64,000 bases of DNA from contig NZ_RBXB01000001.1 in NCBI RefSeq assembly GCF_003634775.1, positions 1,116,001 through 1,180,000 of the forward strand, written 5' to 3'. This document shows positions 17,965 through 26,133 of the stretch, one piece after another. The DNA is from Chryseobacterium defluvii. GTDB lineage: Bacteria; Bacteroidota; Bacteroidia; Flavobacteriales; Weeksellaceae. The position numbers and the translations under genes are program-made. Position 1 is the first letter of the stretch; every line of letters starts with the position of its first letter. The notes under the pieces were generated by a model. The model searched no databases and was not told the origin of the DNA. It saw only the letters and a program-made list of their open reading frames with translations.

Positions 17965-19356
17965 ATGAAAAGGATACTATTATCAATTGGTGCAGCAGCA
18001 ATATTTTGTAGCTATTCCTGTAAAAATTCTCAGAATTCAAAGCAGGAAACAGTCCAGGCTCATCCTGTAAAAAGCAATATTACAGATGAGCAGTTAATGG
18101 ATAAAGTACAGAAAGATGCGCTGAAATATTTCTGGGAGTATGCGGAACCGAATTCCATGTTGGGAAGAGAACGCTATCATGAAGATAATATTTACCCTGA
18201 TAATGATAAGCATGTGATAACTACCGGTGGTTCAGGATTTGGCTTAGCGACTATTCTGGTAGGCGTAGAAAGAGGTTTTGTTCCAAGAAAAGATGCCGTA
18301 AAAAGACTCACCATAATGATGGATTTCCTGGCGAAAGCAGACCGCCACAAGGGAGCCTGGTCACACTGGATCAATGGAGAAACAGGAAAAACAGTTCCTT
18401 TCGGGAAAAAAGATAATGGAGGAGATCTGGTAGAAACAGCGTTTTTAACTTCCGGGATTTTAATGGTTCGTGAATATTTTAAAAATGGAAATACAGAAGA
18501 AAAAGCCTTAGCTAAAAAATGTGATGAATTATGGAAAGGAATCCAATGGAACTGGTATACCAAAGGAGGGGAAAAAGTATTATACTGGCATTGGTCACCT
18601 GAATATCAATGGGAAATGAACTTTCCGCTTGAAGGCTATAACGAATGTCTGATCACTTATGTCTTAGCCGCTTCATCACCTACCTATTCCATTGATGCAG
18701 AAACGTATTATAAAGGCTGGACCAGAAACGGGACTTATACTACCGACAAAACAAAATACGGCTTGCCATTATATGTGAAACACAATTATGCAGAAGAATA
18801 TGGCGGACCTCTATTTTGGGCACATTATTCTTATATAGGATTGGACCCTACAGGATTATCAGATAAATTGGTGAAAAACTATTTTGATCTGAATAAAAAC
18901 CAGGTGCTGATAGACTATAAATATTGCGTTGAAAATCCAAAACAATGGAAAGGGTACGGCCCAAACTATTGGGGATTGACAGCAAGCTATACAAGAAACA
19001 AAGATGGCGGAATTGGCTACACAGCTCATATGCCGTCCAATGACAACGGAGTCATAACTCCTACAGCTGCTTTAAGCAGTTTTCCGTATACACCAAAAGA
19101 ATCAATGGATTTCTTGAGATTTTTATATACTCAAAAGCCTCAATTCATAGGTTCGGCGGGACCGTATGACGCTACATCAATCAATTATAATGACTGGTTC
19201 ACGCCAAGATATCTGGCCATTGATCAGGGAACAATTGCCCCAATGATAGAAAACCACAGAACCGGGTTTTTATGGAAATTATTCATGAATGCCCCGGAAA
19301 TTAAGCAGGGATTGAAGAAATTAAGCTTCCGGTCAGCAAAATATGGAATACAATAA
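17965..19356 (+). CDS. GH144-like glucanase lipoprotein (glycoamylase-like domain), copy 2
   Basis: A 463-residue paralogue of the preceding enzyme, with a probable lipoprotein Cys at residue 19 (SYSC). The catalytic domain begins near residue 41 and retains DALKYFWEYAEPNSMLGRERYH and the acidic cluster D150, D154, E157 (DNGGDLVE). It ends with a characteristic ATSINYNDWFTPRYLAIDQGTIAPMIENH. The two copies probably divide labour, for example long-chain versus oligosaccharide cleavage as reported for Bacteroidota GH144 members. Which does which cannot be told from sequence. Confidence 0.87.
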   Translation: MKRILLSIGAAAIFCSYSCKNSQNSKQETVQAHPVKSNITDEQLMDKVQKDALKYFWEYAEPNSMLGRERYHEDNIYPDNDKHVITTGGSGFGLATILVGVERGFVPRKDAVKRLTIMMDFLAKADRHKGAWSHWINGETGKTVPFGKKDNGGDLVETAFLTSGILMVREYFKNGNTEEKALAKKCDELWKGIQWNWYTKGGEKVLYWHWSPEYQWEMNFPLEGYNECLITYVLAASSPTYSIDAETYYKGWTRNGTYTTDKTKYGLPLYVKHNYAEEYGGPLFWAHYSYIGLDPTGLSDKLVKNYFDLNKNQVLIDYKYCVENPKQWKGYGPNYWGLTASYTRNKDGGIGYTAHMPSNDNGVITPTAALSSFPYTPKESMDFLRFLYTQKPQFIGSAGPYDATSINYNDWFTPRYLAIDQGTIAPMIENHRTGFLWKLFMNAPEIKQGLKKLSFRSAKYGIQ

Positions 19357-19371
19357 TAAACTTATCAATAG

Positions 19372-19391
19372 AAACGGGCTTTAGCCCGTTT
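19372..19391 (+). terminator. Hairpin after the second GH144-like gene
   Basis: AAACGGGC and GCCCGTTT pair around TTTA. The T-run is short, so termination may be partial. The GGGCTTTAGCCC core recurs elsewhere in the window. Confidence 0.55.
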
Positions 19392-19439
19392 AATAAAACA
19401 ATAGCAAATCAGGCTTTAGCCAAAACCTAAAATCGTAGT

Positions 19440-20144
19440 ATGAAATATAGCCTAAAACATATAGCGCTTTTTTTTCTGCCATTCTCCATGAGCTTACAGG
19501 CTCAGGAAGTAAAAGCGGAAATGAACAAAGAAGTTAAAAAGATTGAAAAAATATCTTATATACTGGATTACCCTCAAAAAACAAAAGGAAACGTACCCTT
19601 AATTGTATTCCTTCACGGTTCAGGAGAAAGGGGAAACAATTTGGAATTGGTAAAAGCACACAGCCCGTTCACGTATAAAAACCTGATCAAAGAACCTGTT
19701 GCCATTTTAGCACCACAATGTCCTGCCAATTCATGGTGGGATACAGAAACTCTTTACCAGTTGATCAGAGAAATTCAGTCAAAATATAAAATTGATGCAT
19801 CCAGAATTTATCTTACCGGACTTTCCATGGGAGGTTGGGGAACATGGAAACTGGCAATGGAGCATCCTGAAATGTTTGCAGCAATAGCTCCGGTTTGTGC
19901 ACCTTCGGATCGCGTGATGGAAGCCAATGCAGATCAATTTAAAAACCTGCCCATCAAAATTTTTCATGGTGGTAATGATGATATTGTTTCACCTATCAAT
20001 TCCATCAATATGTATCAGGCCGTGAAAAAAGTTAATCCTACAGCAAGTTTAACTATTTTCCCTGATGATAATCATAATTCCTGGGATTCCACCTACTCGG
20101 ATCCTAAATTTTATGAGTGGATGTTATCACAAAAAAAGAAATAA
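19440..20144 (+). CDS. Secreted alpha/beta-hydrolase (esterase/PHB-depolymerase-like)
   Basis: A 234-residue exported protein with a signal peptide ending LQAQ. It has the alpha/beta-hydrolase fold: an oxyanion-strand LIVFLHGSGERGNN, the nucleophile elbow GLSMGGWGTW (Ser in G-x-S-x-G), acid in GGNDDIVSP and the His in DDNHNSWDSTY. The compact size and sequence style resemble the dienelactone hydrolase/esterase-like proteins seen in many polysaccharide loci. It could remove ester substituents (for example succinyl or acetyl groups) from the glucan. That substrate is inference from position only. Confidence 0.85.
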   Translation: MKYSLKHIALFFLPFSMSLQAQEVKAEMNKEVKKIEKISYILDYPQKTKGNVPLIVFLHGSGERGNNLELVKAHSPFTYKNLIKEPVAILAPQCPANSWWDTETLYQLIREIQSKYKIDASRIYLTGLSMGGWGTWKLAMEHPEMFAAIAPVCAPSDRVMEANADQFKNLPIKIFHGGNDDIVSPINSINMYQAVKKVNPTASLTIFPDDNHNSWDSTYSDPKFYEWMLSQKKK

Positions 20145-20149
20145 TTTTA

Positions 20150-20275
20150 ATACGAATGATATAATCTTGCAAACTTAGCTAAGTAGAACGCCTTTGCGAA
20201 CTTAAAAATAGAAACATTTATAAAAAGCTTAGCGTGCCTTGCGTTTAAAATAAACATTTGAGACTATAATTGAAG
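20150..20275. repeat. Decayed TTTGCG-type intergenic repeat
   Basis: The interval contains CTTAGCTAAG, CCTTTGCGAACTTAAAA, CTTAGCG and CCTTGCGTTTAAA. It resembles the degenerate CTTTGCGAACTTTGCGTTAAA-like intergenic repeats common in flavobacterial genomes. No coding potential is seen. Confidence 0.45.
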
Positions 20276-20330
20276 AATGTTGATTGATTAAATCGAAGAT
20301 TCATGAATACCATAAAAAAATGAAGAAGTT

Positions 20331-22661
20331 ATGAGTAAAAAGTTAATTGTAATTGCCGCTTTAGCACTTTCACCCGTATTTTCGGCACAGGAAATGGTGA
20401 CCAAACCGGTTCAGTCCTATCAAACTGCCCAATACCAGGCGAAAAGAAAAGCCTTTGTAGAAAATCTTTTATCTAAAATGACCCTAGATGAAAAAATCGG
20501 ACAGCTGAATTTACCGACTTCCGGAGATTTTACAACAGGACAGGCTCAAAGTTCCGATATTGGAAAAAAAGTAGAGCAAGGGTTAGTCGGAGGACTATTC
20601 AACATAAAAGGAGCTGATAAGATCAGATCAGTTCAAAAGGTAGCGGTAGAAAAAAGCCGTTTAAAAATTCCGTTGATCTTCGGAATGGATGTTATTCATG
20701 GATATGAAACTACTTTCCCGATTCCATTAGGTTTAGCAGCGTCATGGGATATGAATCTGGTACAGCAATCTGCAAGAGTTGCAGCGAAAGAAGCCTCTTC
20801 AGATGGAATCAACTGGACCTTTTCGCCCATGGTAGATATCTCCCGTGAACCGAGATGGGGAAGAGTTTCCGAAGGTTCCGGTGAAGACCCGTATTTAGGA
20901 AGTGAAATTTCCAAAAACATGGTATATGGCTATCAGGGTAAAGACTTATCCGCTGGCAATACCATTTTAGCTTGCGTGAAGCATTTTGCACTCTATGGAG
21001 CAGGTGAAGCAGGAAGAGATTACAACACGGTCGACATGAGTCATGTAAGAATGTTCAACGAATATTTTCCACCTTACAAAGCAGCCGTTGATGCGGGAGT
21101 GGCCTCCGTCATGGCCTCTTTCAACGAAGTAGATGGAGTTCCTGCAACAGGAAACAGATGGCTTCAGACCGAAGTTCTCAGAAAAATGTGGGGTTTTAAA
21201 GGATTTGTAGTTACAGACTACACCGGAATCAATGAAATGATTGAACACGGAATGGGAGATCTTCAGCAAGTTTCCGCACTGGCTTTAAAAGCCGGAATTG
21301 ATATGGACATGGTAGGAGAAGGTTTCTTAAAAACATTGAAAAAATCATTGGAAGAAGGGAAAATTACTCAGGCTGAAATAGATGCCGCCACAAAAAGAAT
21401 CCTTGAAGCAAAATATGATTTAGGCTTGTTCGATGATCCTTATCGTTACGGGGATGCAAAATTGGCAGCCAAAGAAGTTTATAATATGGAAAACCGTAAC
21501 ATTGCCAGAAATGCTGCTGCACAATCCATGGTTTTAATGAAAAACGAAAACCAGGTGCTTCCTTTAAAAAAATCAGGAACCGTGGCTGTAATTGGCCCTT
21601 TGGTAAACAATTCTTTGAATATGGCCGGAACCTGGAGCGTTGCCGCCAAACATGATAAGGCTGTTTCCTTAATGCAGGGTCTTCAGGCGAATTTCGGAAA
21701 AGAAGTGAAATTCCTTTCTGCTAAAGGCGCAAATATTGATTATGATGCGAAATTGGAAGATATCTATGCAGCTCACGGTAAAAAAACAGACAGAGACAAC
21801 CGTTCCAAAGAAGCTTTATTGAAAGAAGCGGTAGACGTAGCCAATAAATCAGATGTTATTGTTCTTGCTATTGGAGAATCTGCCGAAATGAGCGGAGAAT
21901 CCTCTTCAAGAACTGAAATTACCATTCCGCAATCTCAGGTAGACCTTTTAAATGAGTTGAAGAAAACAGGAAAACCAATTGCTGTGGTACTTTTCACTGG
22001 ACGACCTTTGGCATTAACCAACATCAAAGATACTCCGGATGCTATTTTAAATGTATGGTTTGCCGGTTCTGAAGCAGGAAATGCAATTTCCGATGTATTA
22101 TTCGGAAAAGTAAACCCTTCAGGAAAGCTTCCGATGACATTCCCGAGAAGTCTTGGACAGGTTCCTATCTATTACAATGCAAAAAATACAGGTCGTCCTT
22201 TAGCTCAGGATAAAGTAGATAAATGCGTTTACGAAAGATTCCGTTCCAACTACATGGATGAGTGTAACACACCGCTATATCCGTTCGGTTATGGATTAAG
22301 TTATACAAAATTCAACTATTCTGATATTACCGTTTCCAATGCCAATCCGAAAGGAAACCAAACCATTCAGGCCTCGGTTACCGTAACCAATTCCGGGAAT
22401 TATGACGGAGCAGAAGTAGTGCAGTTATACATCAGGGATATGGTAGGAACCATTACAAGACCCGTAAAAGAATTAAAAGGATTCCAGAAAGTATTCCTGA
22501 AAAAAGGAGAATCTAAAAAAGTAACTTTCGATATTACCCCTGAAAACCTGAAATTCTACAACGGAGAATTGAAATACGATTGGGAGCCGGGAGAATTTGA
22601 TATCATGATCGGAACCAATTCCGATGAAGTGAAACATTCAAAAATCAACTGGAATAAATAA
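20331..22661 (+). CDS. Beta-glucosidase, GH3 family (BglX-like)
   Basis: A 776-residue periplasmic or secreted enzyme with a signal peptide ending FSAQ. Domain order: (beta/alpha)8 barrel about 35-365 with IFGMDVIHGYETTFPIPLG and KHFALYGAGEAGRDYN; alpha/beta sandwich about 390-600; C-terminal fibronectin III-like domain about 655-770. The nucleophile is predicted as D296 in GFVVTDYTGI (most relatives have SDW). SAEMSGESSSR contains the usual acid/base region. It removes terminal beta-linked glucose from oligosaccharides made by the upstream glucanases. In Bacteroides, GH144 and GH3 neighbours act on beta-1,2-gluco-oligosaccharides, supporting the same role here. Confidence 0.93.
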   Translation: MSKKLIVIAALALSPVFSAQEMVTKPVQSYQTAQYQAKRKAFVENLLSKMTLDEKIGQLNLPTSGDFTTGQAQSSDIGKKVEQGLVGGLFNIKGADKIRSVQKVAVEKSRLKIPLIFGMDVIHGYETTFPIPLGLAASWDMNLVQQSARVAAKEASSDGINWTFSPMVDISREPRWGRVSEGSGEDPYLGSEISKNMVYGYQGKDLSAGNTILACVKHFALYGAGEAGRDYNTVDMSHVRMFNEYFPPYKAAVDAGVASVMASFNEVDGVPATGNRWLQTEVLRKMWGFKGFVVTDYTGINEMIEHGMGDLQQVSALALKAGIDMDMVGEGFLKTLKKSLEEGKITQAEIDAATKRILEAKYDLGLFDDPYRYGDAKLAAKEVYNMENRNIARNAAAQSMVLMKNENQVLPLKKSGTVAVIGPLVNNSLNMAGTWSVAAKHDKAVSLMQGLQANFGKEVKFLSAKGANIDYDAKLEDIYAAHGKKTDRDNRSKEALLKEAVDVANKSDVIVLAIGESAEMSGESSSRTEITIPQSQVDLLNELKKTGKPIAVVLFTGRPLALTNIKDTPDAILNVWFAGSEAGNAISDVLFGKVNPSGKLPMTFPRSLGQVPIYYNAKNTGRPLAQDKVDKCVYERFRSNYMDECNTPLYPFGYGLSYTKFNYSDITVSNANPKGNQTIQASVTVTNSGNYDGAEVVQLYIRDMVGTITRPVKELKGFQKVFLKKGESKKVTFDITPENLKFYNGELKYDWEPGEFDIMIGTNSDEVKHSKINWNK

Positions 22662-22669
22662 AACAATAC

Positions 22670-22698
22670 AAAAGCCATTCGGAAGAATGGCTTTTACT
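22670..22698 (+). terminator. Terminator at the end of the polysaccharide locus
   Basis: An 11-bp perfect stem (AAAAGCCATTC / GAATGGCTTTT) with a GGAA loop. Confidence 0.8.
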
Positions 22699-22741
22699 TT
22701 GGTACAATTTTTACTTATAGAGTCCATATAATAGTATCAAT

Positions 22742-23131
22742 ATGAAAAAAACAATTTTACTTGGTGCAATGTTCTTAGGAGCTTTCACTTTTGCTCAAAT
22801 AAAAGGCGGTGACAGAGATTCCCATGGCTGTATAGGTTCTGCAGGCTATACTTATTCTCAGGTTAAAAAAGATTGTGTGAGAGTTTTTGAGCAAAAAATC
22901 AAATTGAAGGAAGTGAAGCCGGAAGGAAGTTTTACTTCCATGACGGCAGTTATTTTTAATGAAGACAAGAGTAAAGCAGAAGTTTTTCTTCCGAATATGA
23001 AGGAAAGCCTTATTCTTACCAAATTTGGAAGAGCCAATAGTAAAACCTGGAAAAATGGAAGCTATACTTTAGTTCATTACAAAAAAACAGGATATCAGCT
23101 CAAAAAAGATAAAGAGGTAATCTACCAATAA
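22742..23131 (+). CDS. Small secreted protein, unknown
   Basis: A 129-residue protein with a signal peptide ending FAQ, leaving Gln as residue 1 of the mature chain. The mature part starts IKGGDRDSHGCIGSAGYTYSQ and KKDC, giving two cysteines that could form a disulfide. The rest is a small beta-rich domain with many Lys residues (SKAEVFLPNMKESLILTKFG, KTGYQLKKDKEVIYQ). The HGCIGSAGY segment looks like a conserved family motif, but I cannot name the family. It is flanked by terminators on both sides, so monocistronic. Confidence 0.75.
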   Translation: MKKTILLGAMFLGAFTFAQIKGGDRDSHGCIGSAGYTYSQVKKDCVRVFEQKIKLKEVKPEGSFTSMTAVIFNEDKSKAEVFLPNMKESLILTKFGRANSKTWKNGSYTLVHYKKTGYQLKKDKEVIYQ

Positions 23132-23141
23132 AAAACGAGAT

Positions 23142-23170
23142 AAATCCGCTCATTCGAGCGGATTTTATTT
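23142..23170 (+). terminator. Terminator after the small secreted protein gene
   Basis: A perfect 10-bp stem (AAATCCGCTC / GAGCGGATTT) with ATTC loop, followed by TATTTT. Confidence 0.8.
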
Positions 23171-23265
23171 TGTGGCCTATACGCTTAAAAATGTGTATAT
23201 TAGCTATACCAAATTAAGCGGAATCCGAAAAGCATATAGAGTAGGACAAACTAAACAGTATTATT

Positions 23266-23409
23266 ATGAAAAATCTAAAAAAACTTTCAAAACAGGAATT
23301 GAAAACAGTGTACGGGGGTATTCCACAATGTTTACCGGGATATTATTGGTGTTCACTGGAAAGAAAATGTATTCCGGTGGGAACAGACTGCGGGATTTCA
23401 ATTGAATAA
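23266..23409 (+). CDS. Double-glycine leader peptide, bacteriocin-like (47 aa)
   Basis: A short gene that is easily missed. The N-terminus MKNLKKLSKQELKTVYGG is a classic double-Gly leader (LSxxELxxVxGG) for export by a C39-peptidase ABC transporter. The predicted 29-residue mature peptide starts IPQCLPGYYWCSLERKC and holds four cysteines, enough for two disulfides. Similar short bacteriocin-like peptides occur repeatedly in Chryseobacterium. The gene has its own terminator at 23448-23480. No transporter or modification gene is seen nearby. A longer GTG frame over the same DNA (23172-23405) has no recognisable features and is probably a shadow. Confidence 0.75.
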   Translation: MKNLKKLSKQELKTVYGGIPQCLPGYYWCSLERKCIPVGTDCGISIE

Positions 23410-23447
23410 TCTTAAAATATGTAGAGATTATTTTATAAACAAAACAG

Positions 23448-23480
23448 AGGTCGCCAATTCGGCGGCTTTTTTGATTTTTT
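23448..23480 (+). terminator. Terminator after the leader-peptide gene
   Basis: An eight-pair stem with two G-U pairs (AGGTCGCC / GGCGGCTT) and an AATTC loop, followed by TTTTTTGATTTTTT. Confidence 0.7.
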
Positions 23481-23632
23481 AAAACTCTTGAATCTCGTTG
23501 TTAACAATAGAAAAGATTTGTACATCCTATCATAAAATACCTGTGTTATCTGCTCAATTGGCAAGATGAAAACAAAAAAATAACCAAAACAGAAAACCCC
23601 AATTCCAATTTTTATCTCTCACCGAAAAACCG

Positions 23633-23640
23633 TATTTTTG
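23633..23640 (+). promoter_or_regulatory. -7 element of purB
   Basis: TATTTTTG, followed by C, fits TAnnTTTG and lies 25 nt before the start codon. Confidence 0.55.
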
Positions 23641-23665
23641 CATATCTAAAAAGTAAAAGAAAAGA

Positions 23666-25093
23666 ATGAATTCCTACAAAAATCCATTGGAAGAGCGCTA
23701 CTCCAGTGAAGAAATGTTATTTAACTTCTCACACAATAACAAATTCCGTACTTGGAGACAGCTTTGGATCGCTCTTGCTGAAATCGAAAAAGACCTTGGT
23801 CTTGAAATCACAGATGAGCAGATTGCTGAGTTGAAAGCTAATGCTGAAAACATTGATTATGATAAAGCGGCTGAATACGAGAAAAAATTCCGTCATGACG
23901 TAATGGCTCACGTTCACACCTATGGAGATGTGGCGCCTTCGGCAAAAGGGATTATCCATTTAGGAGCTACTTCGGCATTTGTAGGAGATAATACAGACTT
24001 AATTCAGATCCGTGACGGACTTTTAATTGTAAAGAAAAAGTTAGTGAATGTGATCAAAAGTTTAGCAGATTTTGCTATTCAGTATAAAGACCTTCCGACG
24101 TTGGGATTCACCCACTTCCAGCCTGCTCAGTTAACTACGGTTGGTAAAAGAGCTACACTTTGGTTACAAAGTTTGGTTCTGGATATCGAGGAACTTGATT
24201 TCTTCCTGGAAACATTGCGTTTCAGAGGAGTAAAAGGAACTACAGGTACTGCTGCAAGCTTCCTGGAGCTTTTCAACGGTGATTATTCTAAAGTAAAGCA
24301 TTTAGATAAAGAGCTTTCAAAAAGATTCGGGTTTGAAAAAGTTTTCGGGGTTTCAGGACAGACTTACGACAGAAAAATCGACGCTAAAGTAGTAGCTTTA
24401 TTAGGAAATATCGCTCAGTCGGCACATAAATTCACCAACGATTTACGTTTACTTCAAAATCTTAAAGAAATTGAAGAGCCATTCGAGAAAAACCAGATCG
24501 GTTCATCGGCAATGGCTTACAAGCGTAACCCAATGAGAAGTGAAAGAATCGGGGCATTGGCAAAATATGTAATGTCTTTAACGACAAGTTCCGCAATGGT
24601 AGCTTCTACCCAATGGTTCGAGAGAACATTGGACGATTCAGCCAACAAAAGATTAACAATTCCTCAGGCGTTTTTAGCAGTGGATGCCATCCTGTTGATC
24701 TGGAACAACATTATGAATGGAATTGTAGTCTATCCGAACAGAATCAATAAGCATATTGAAGAAGAATTACCTTTCATGGCGACGGAATACATCATCATGG
24801 AAGAAGTAAAAGCAGGAGGAGACCGCCAGGAAATCCACGAAGTGATCAGAGTTCACTCTATGGAAGCTTCCAAGCAGGTAAAAGTAGAAGGAAAAGAAAA
24901 TGACCTGATTGAAAGAATCTTAAACGACGATTCTTTAAAACTGGATAAATCAAAATTAAAAGAAGTATTAGACCCTAAAAACTTTATCGGGTTTGCTCCG
25001 ATTCAGACGGAAGAATTCATTAAAAATGAAGTTCAGCCGATTCTGGACCAGAACAAAGACCTGATAGGATTAGAGGCTGATCTTAAAGTATAA
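23666..25093 (+). CDS. purB: Adenylosuccinate lyase
   Basis: A 475-residue cytoplasmic enzyme of purine synthesis. It cleaves SAICAR to AICAR plus fumarate and adenylosuccinate to AMP plus fumarate. Superfamily signatures are clear: HLGATSAFVGDNTDL (about 92-106), TLGFTHFQPAQLTTVGKRA with the general-acid His region, and the flexible signature loop IGSSAMAYKRNPMRSERIGAL (about 278-298) with the catalytic Ser. Length is as expected. A -7 element and a terminator define a single-gene transcript, although purL lies just beyond the next gene. Confidence 0.95.
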   Translation: MNSYKNPLEERYSSEEMLFNFSHNNKFRTWRQLWIALAEIEKDLGLEITDEQIAELKANAENIDYDKAAEYEKKFRHDVMAHVHTYGDVAPSAKGIIHLGATSAFVGDNTDLIQIRDGLLIVKKKLVNVIKSLADFAIQYKDLPTLGFTHFQPAQLTTVGKRATLWLQSLVLDIEELDFFLETLRFRGVKGTTGTAASFLELFNGDYSKVKHLDKELSKRFGFEKVFGVSGQTYDRKIDAKVVALLGNIAQSAHKFTNDLRLLQNLKEIEEPFEKNQIGSSAMAYKRNPMRSERIGALAKYVMSLTTSSAMVASTQWFERTLDDSANKRLTIPQAFLAVDAILLIWNNIMNGIVVYPNRINKHIEEELPFMATEYIIMEEVKAGGDRQEIHEVIRVHSMEASKQVKVEGKENDLIERILNDDSLKLDKSKLKEVLDPKNFIGFAPIQTEEFIKNEVQPILDQNKDLIGLEADLKV

Positions 25094-25097
25094 ACCG

Positions 25098-25128
25098 TAT
25101 GCAGTCTTTTCGGCTGCATATTTTTTTT
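25098..25128 (+). terminator. Terminator after purB
   Basis: A seven-bp stem (TATGCAG / CTGCATA) followed by eight T. It lies just before the next start codon. Confidence 0.7.
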
Positions 25129-25141
25129 CAACCCGAAGAAT

Positions 25142-26104
25142 ATGAAGAACTTACTTTTGCTGCTGATATCGATTCCGATGCTTGCTTTCTCACAGGAGAA
25201 AGAGGTGTTGAGGTATTTTATCTCAAAAGACACTTTGGTTGGAGTGAAAAATCAGAAGGGCAAAATTATTGTTCCTGCGCAGTTTAGGATCTATTCAATT
25301 ATTGAAGACGGAGATTTGGTGAAAGGAAATACCATTTTTTTTGACGGTTGGAAAAAAGAGGAAGGCGATAAAAAGAATATGTGGGGATATGTCTACGACA
25401 GAAAAGGAAATTTCCTTTACAGACCATTCTTTTATGACAATGGGGCCGATTTTTTTGATGAAGGCGTACAAAGATTTGTCGAAAATGGAAAAGTAGGATT
25501 TGTAGACAGAAACGGAAAAAAGGTTATTGAACCTAAGCATGATTTTGTCTCCCCTTTCAGATTCGGGTATGCAGCTTTTTGTGACGGTTGCGACTGGGAG
25601 AAAACAGAAGACGAGCATAAGGCAATGGTAGGCGGAACATGGGGTGTCATGAATTTTAAAGGAGAAATCGTTCAACCTGTTACAAGACCATCTGAAAAAG
25701 ATGTGGAACTGAATGGAAAATATTATCCGTATCCTTTTCAATACAATGCAAAAGAAAAGAGTATCCTTCAGTTCTTTGAAAAACAGAATAGCTTGTTATC
25801 GGGAATCCAGTATGTGAATTACTATAACAAACTCTCTGAAAATGAAAAGAAACTATTCTTTGAAATTGTTGAAAGACCAAAAGAAAATTTCCCTTATTTC
25901 AAGGTGTATACCTATGATTATGATAAAATGCATATAGGATTGTGGGAGTTTATTGTTTCGGAGGACGGCAATCATGTATATGCTGTGGATTTCTTTAATG
26001 AAGACGAGAAAATTCCTTTTGATAAATGGCTGAAAAAAGAAATAAAAGCAGCTGAAGAATATCAGAAAGAGCATAAGGATAATCCCAATAAATTTAAAAA
26101 ATAA
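25142..26104 (+). CDS. WG-repeat secreted protein
   Basis: A 320-residue protein with a signal peptide ending LAFSQ, leaving Gln at the mature N-terminus. Residues about 30-190 hold three or four WG repeats: VGVKNQKGKIIVPAQF, MWGYVYDRKGNFLYRP, VGFVDRNGKKVIEPKHDF and TWGVMNFKGEIVQPV. The C-terminal 120 residues are charged and lack repeats. WG repeats are found in many bacterial exported proteins without a common function. It sits between purB and purL with 29 bp to purL, so it may be read with purL, but a purine role is not supported. Confidence 0.85.
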   Translation: MKNLLLLLISIPMLAFSQEKEVLRYFISKDTLVGVKNQKGKIIVPAQFRIYSIIEDGDLVKGNTIFFDGWKKEEGDKKNMWGYVYDRKGNFLYRPFFYDNGADFFDEGVQRFVENGKVGFVDRNGKKVIEPKHDFVSPFRFGYAAFCDGCDWEKTEDEHKAMVGGTWGVMNFKGEIVQPVTRPSEKDVELNGKYYPYPFQYNAKEKSILQFFEKQNSLLSGIQYVNYYNKLSENEKKLFFEIVERPKENFPYFKVYTYDYDKMHIGLWEFIVSEDGNHVYAVDFFNEDEKIPFDKWLKKEIKAAEEYQKEHKDNPNKFKK

Positions 26105-26133
26105 GTCTAATAATATTTAATATCTGACATCTA

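Noticed and set aside
23172..23405. A 77-codon frame starting at GTG
   Set aside because: It has no recognisable features, starts within a terminator tail, and overlaps the leader-peptide gene at 23266-23409, which has a convincing leader and codon pattern.
25142..26104. WG-repeat protein as a purine-pathway component
   Set aside because: It is exported and lies between purB and purL with a terminator before it. Only proximity suggests a link.
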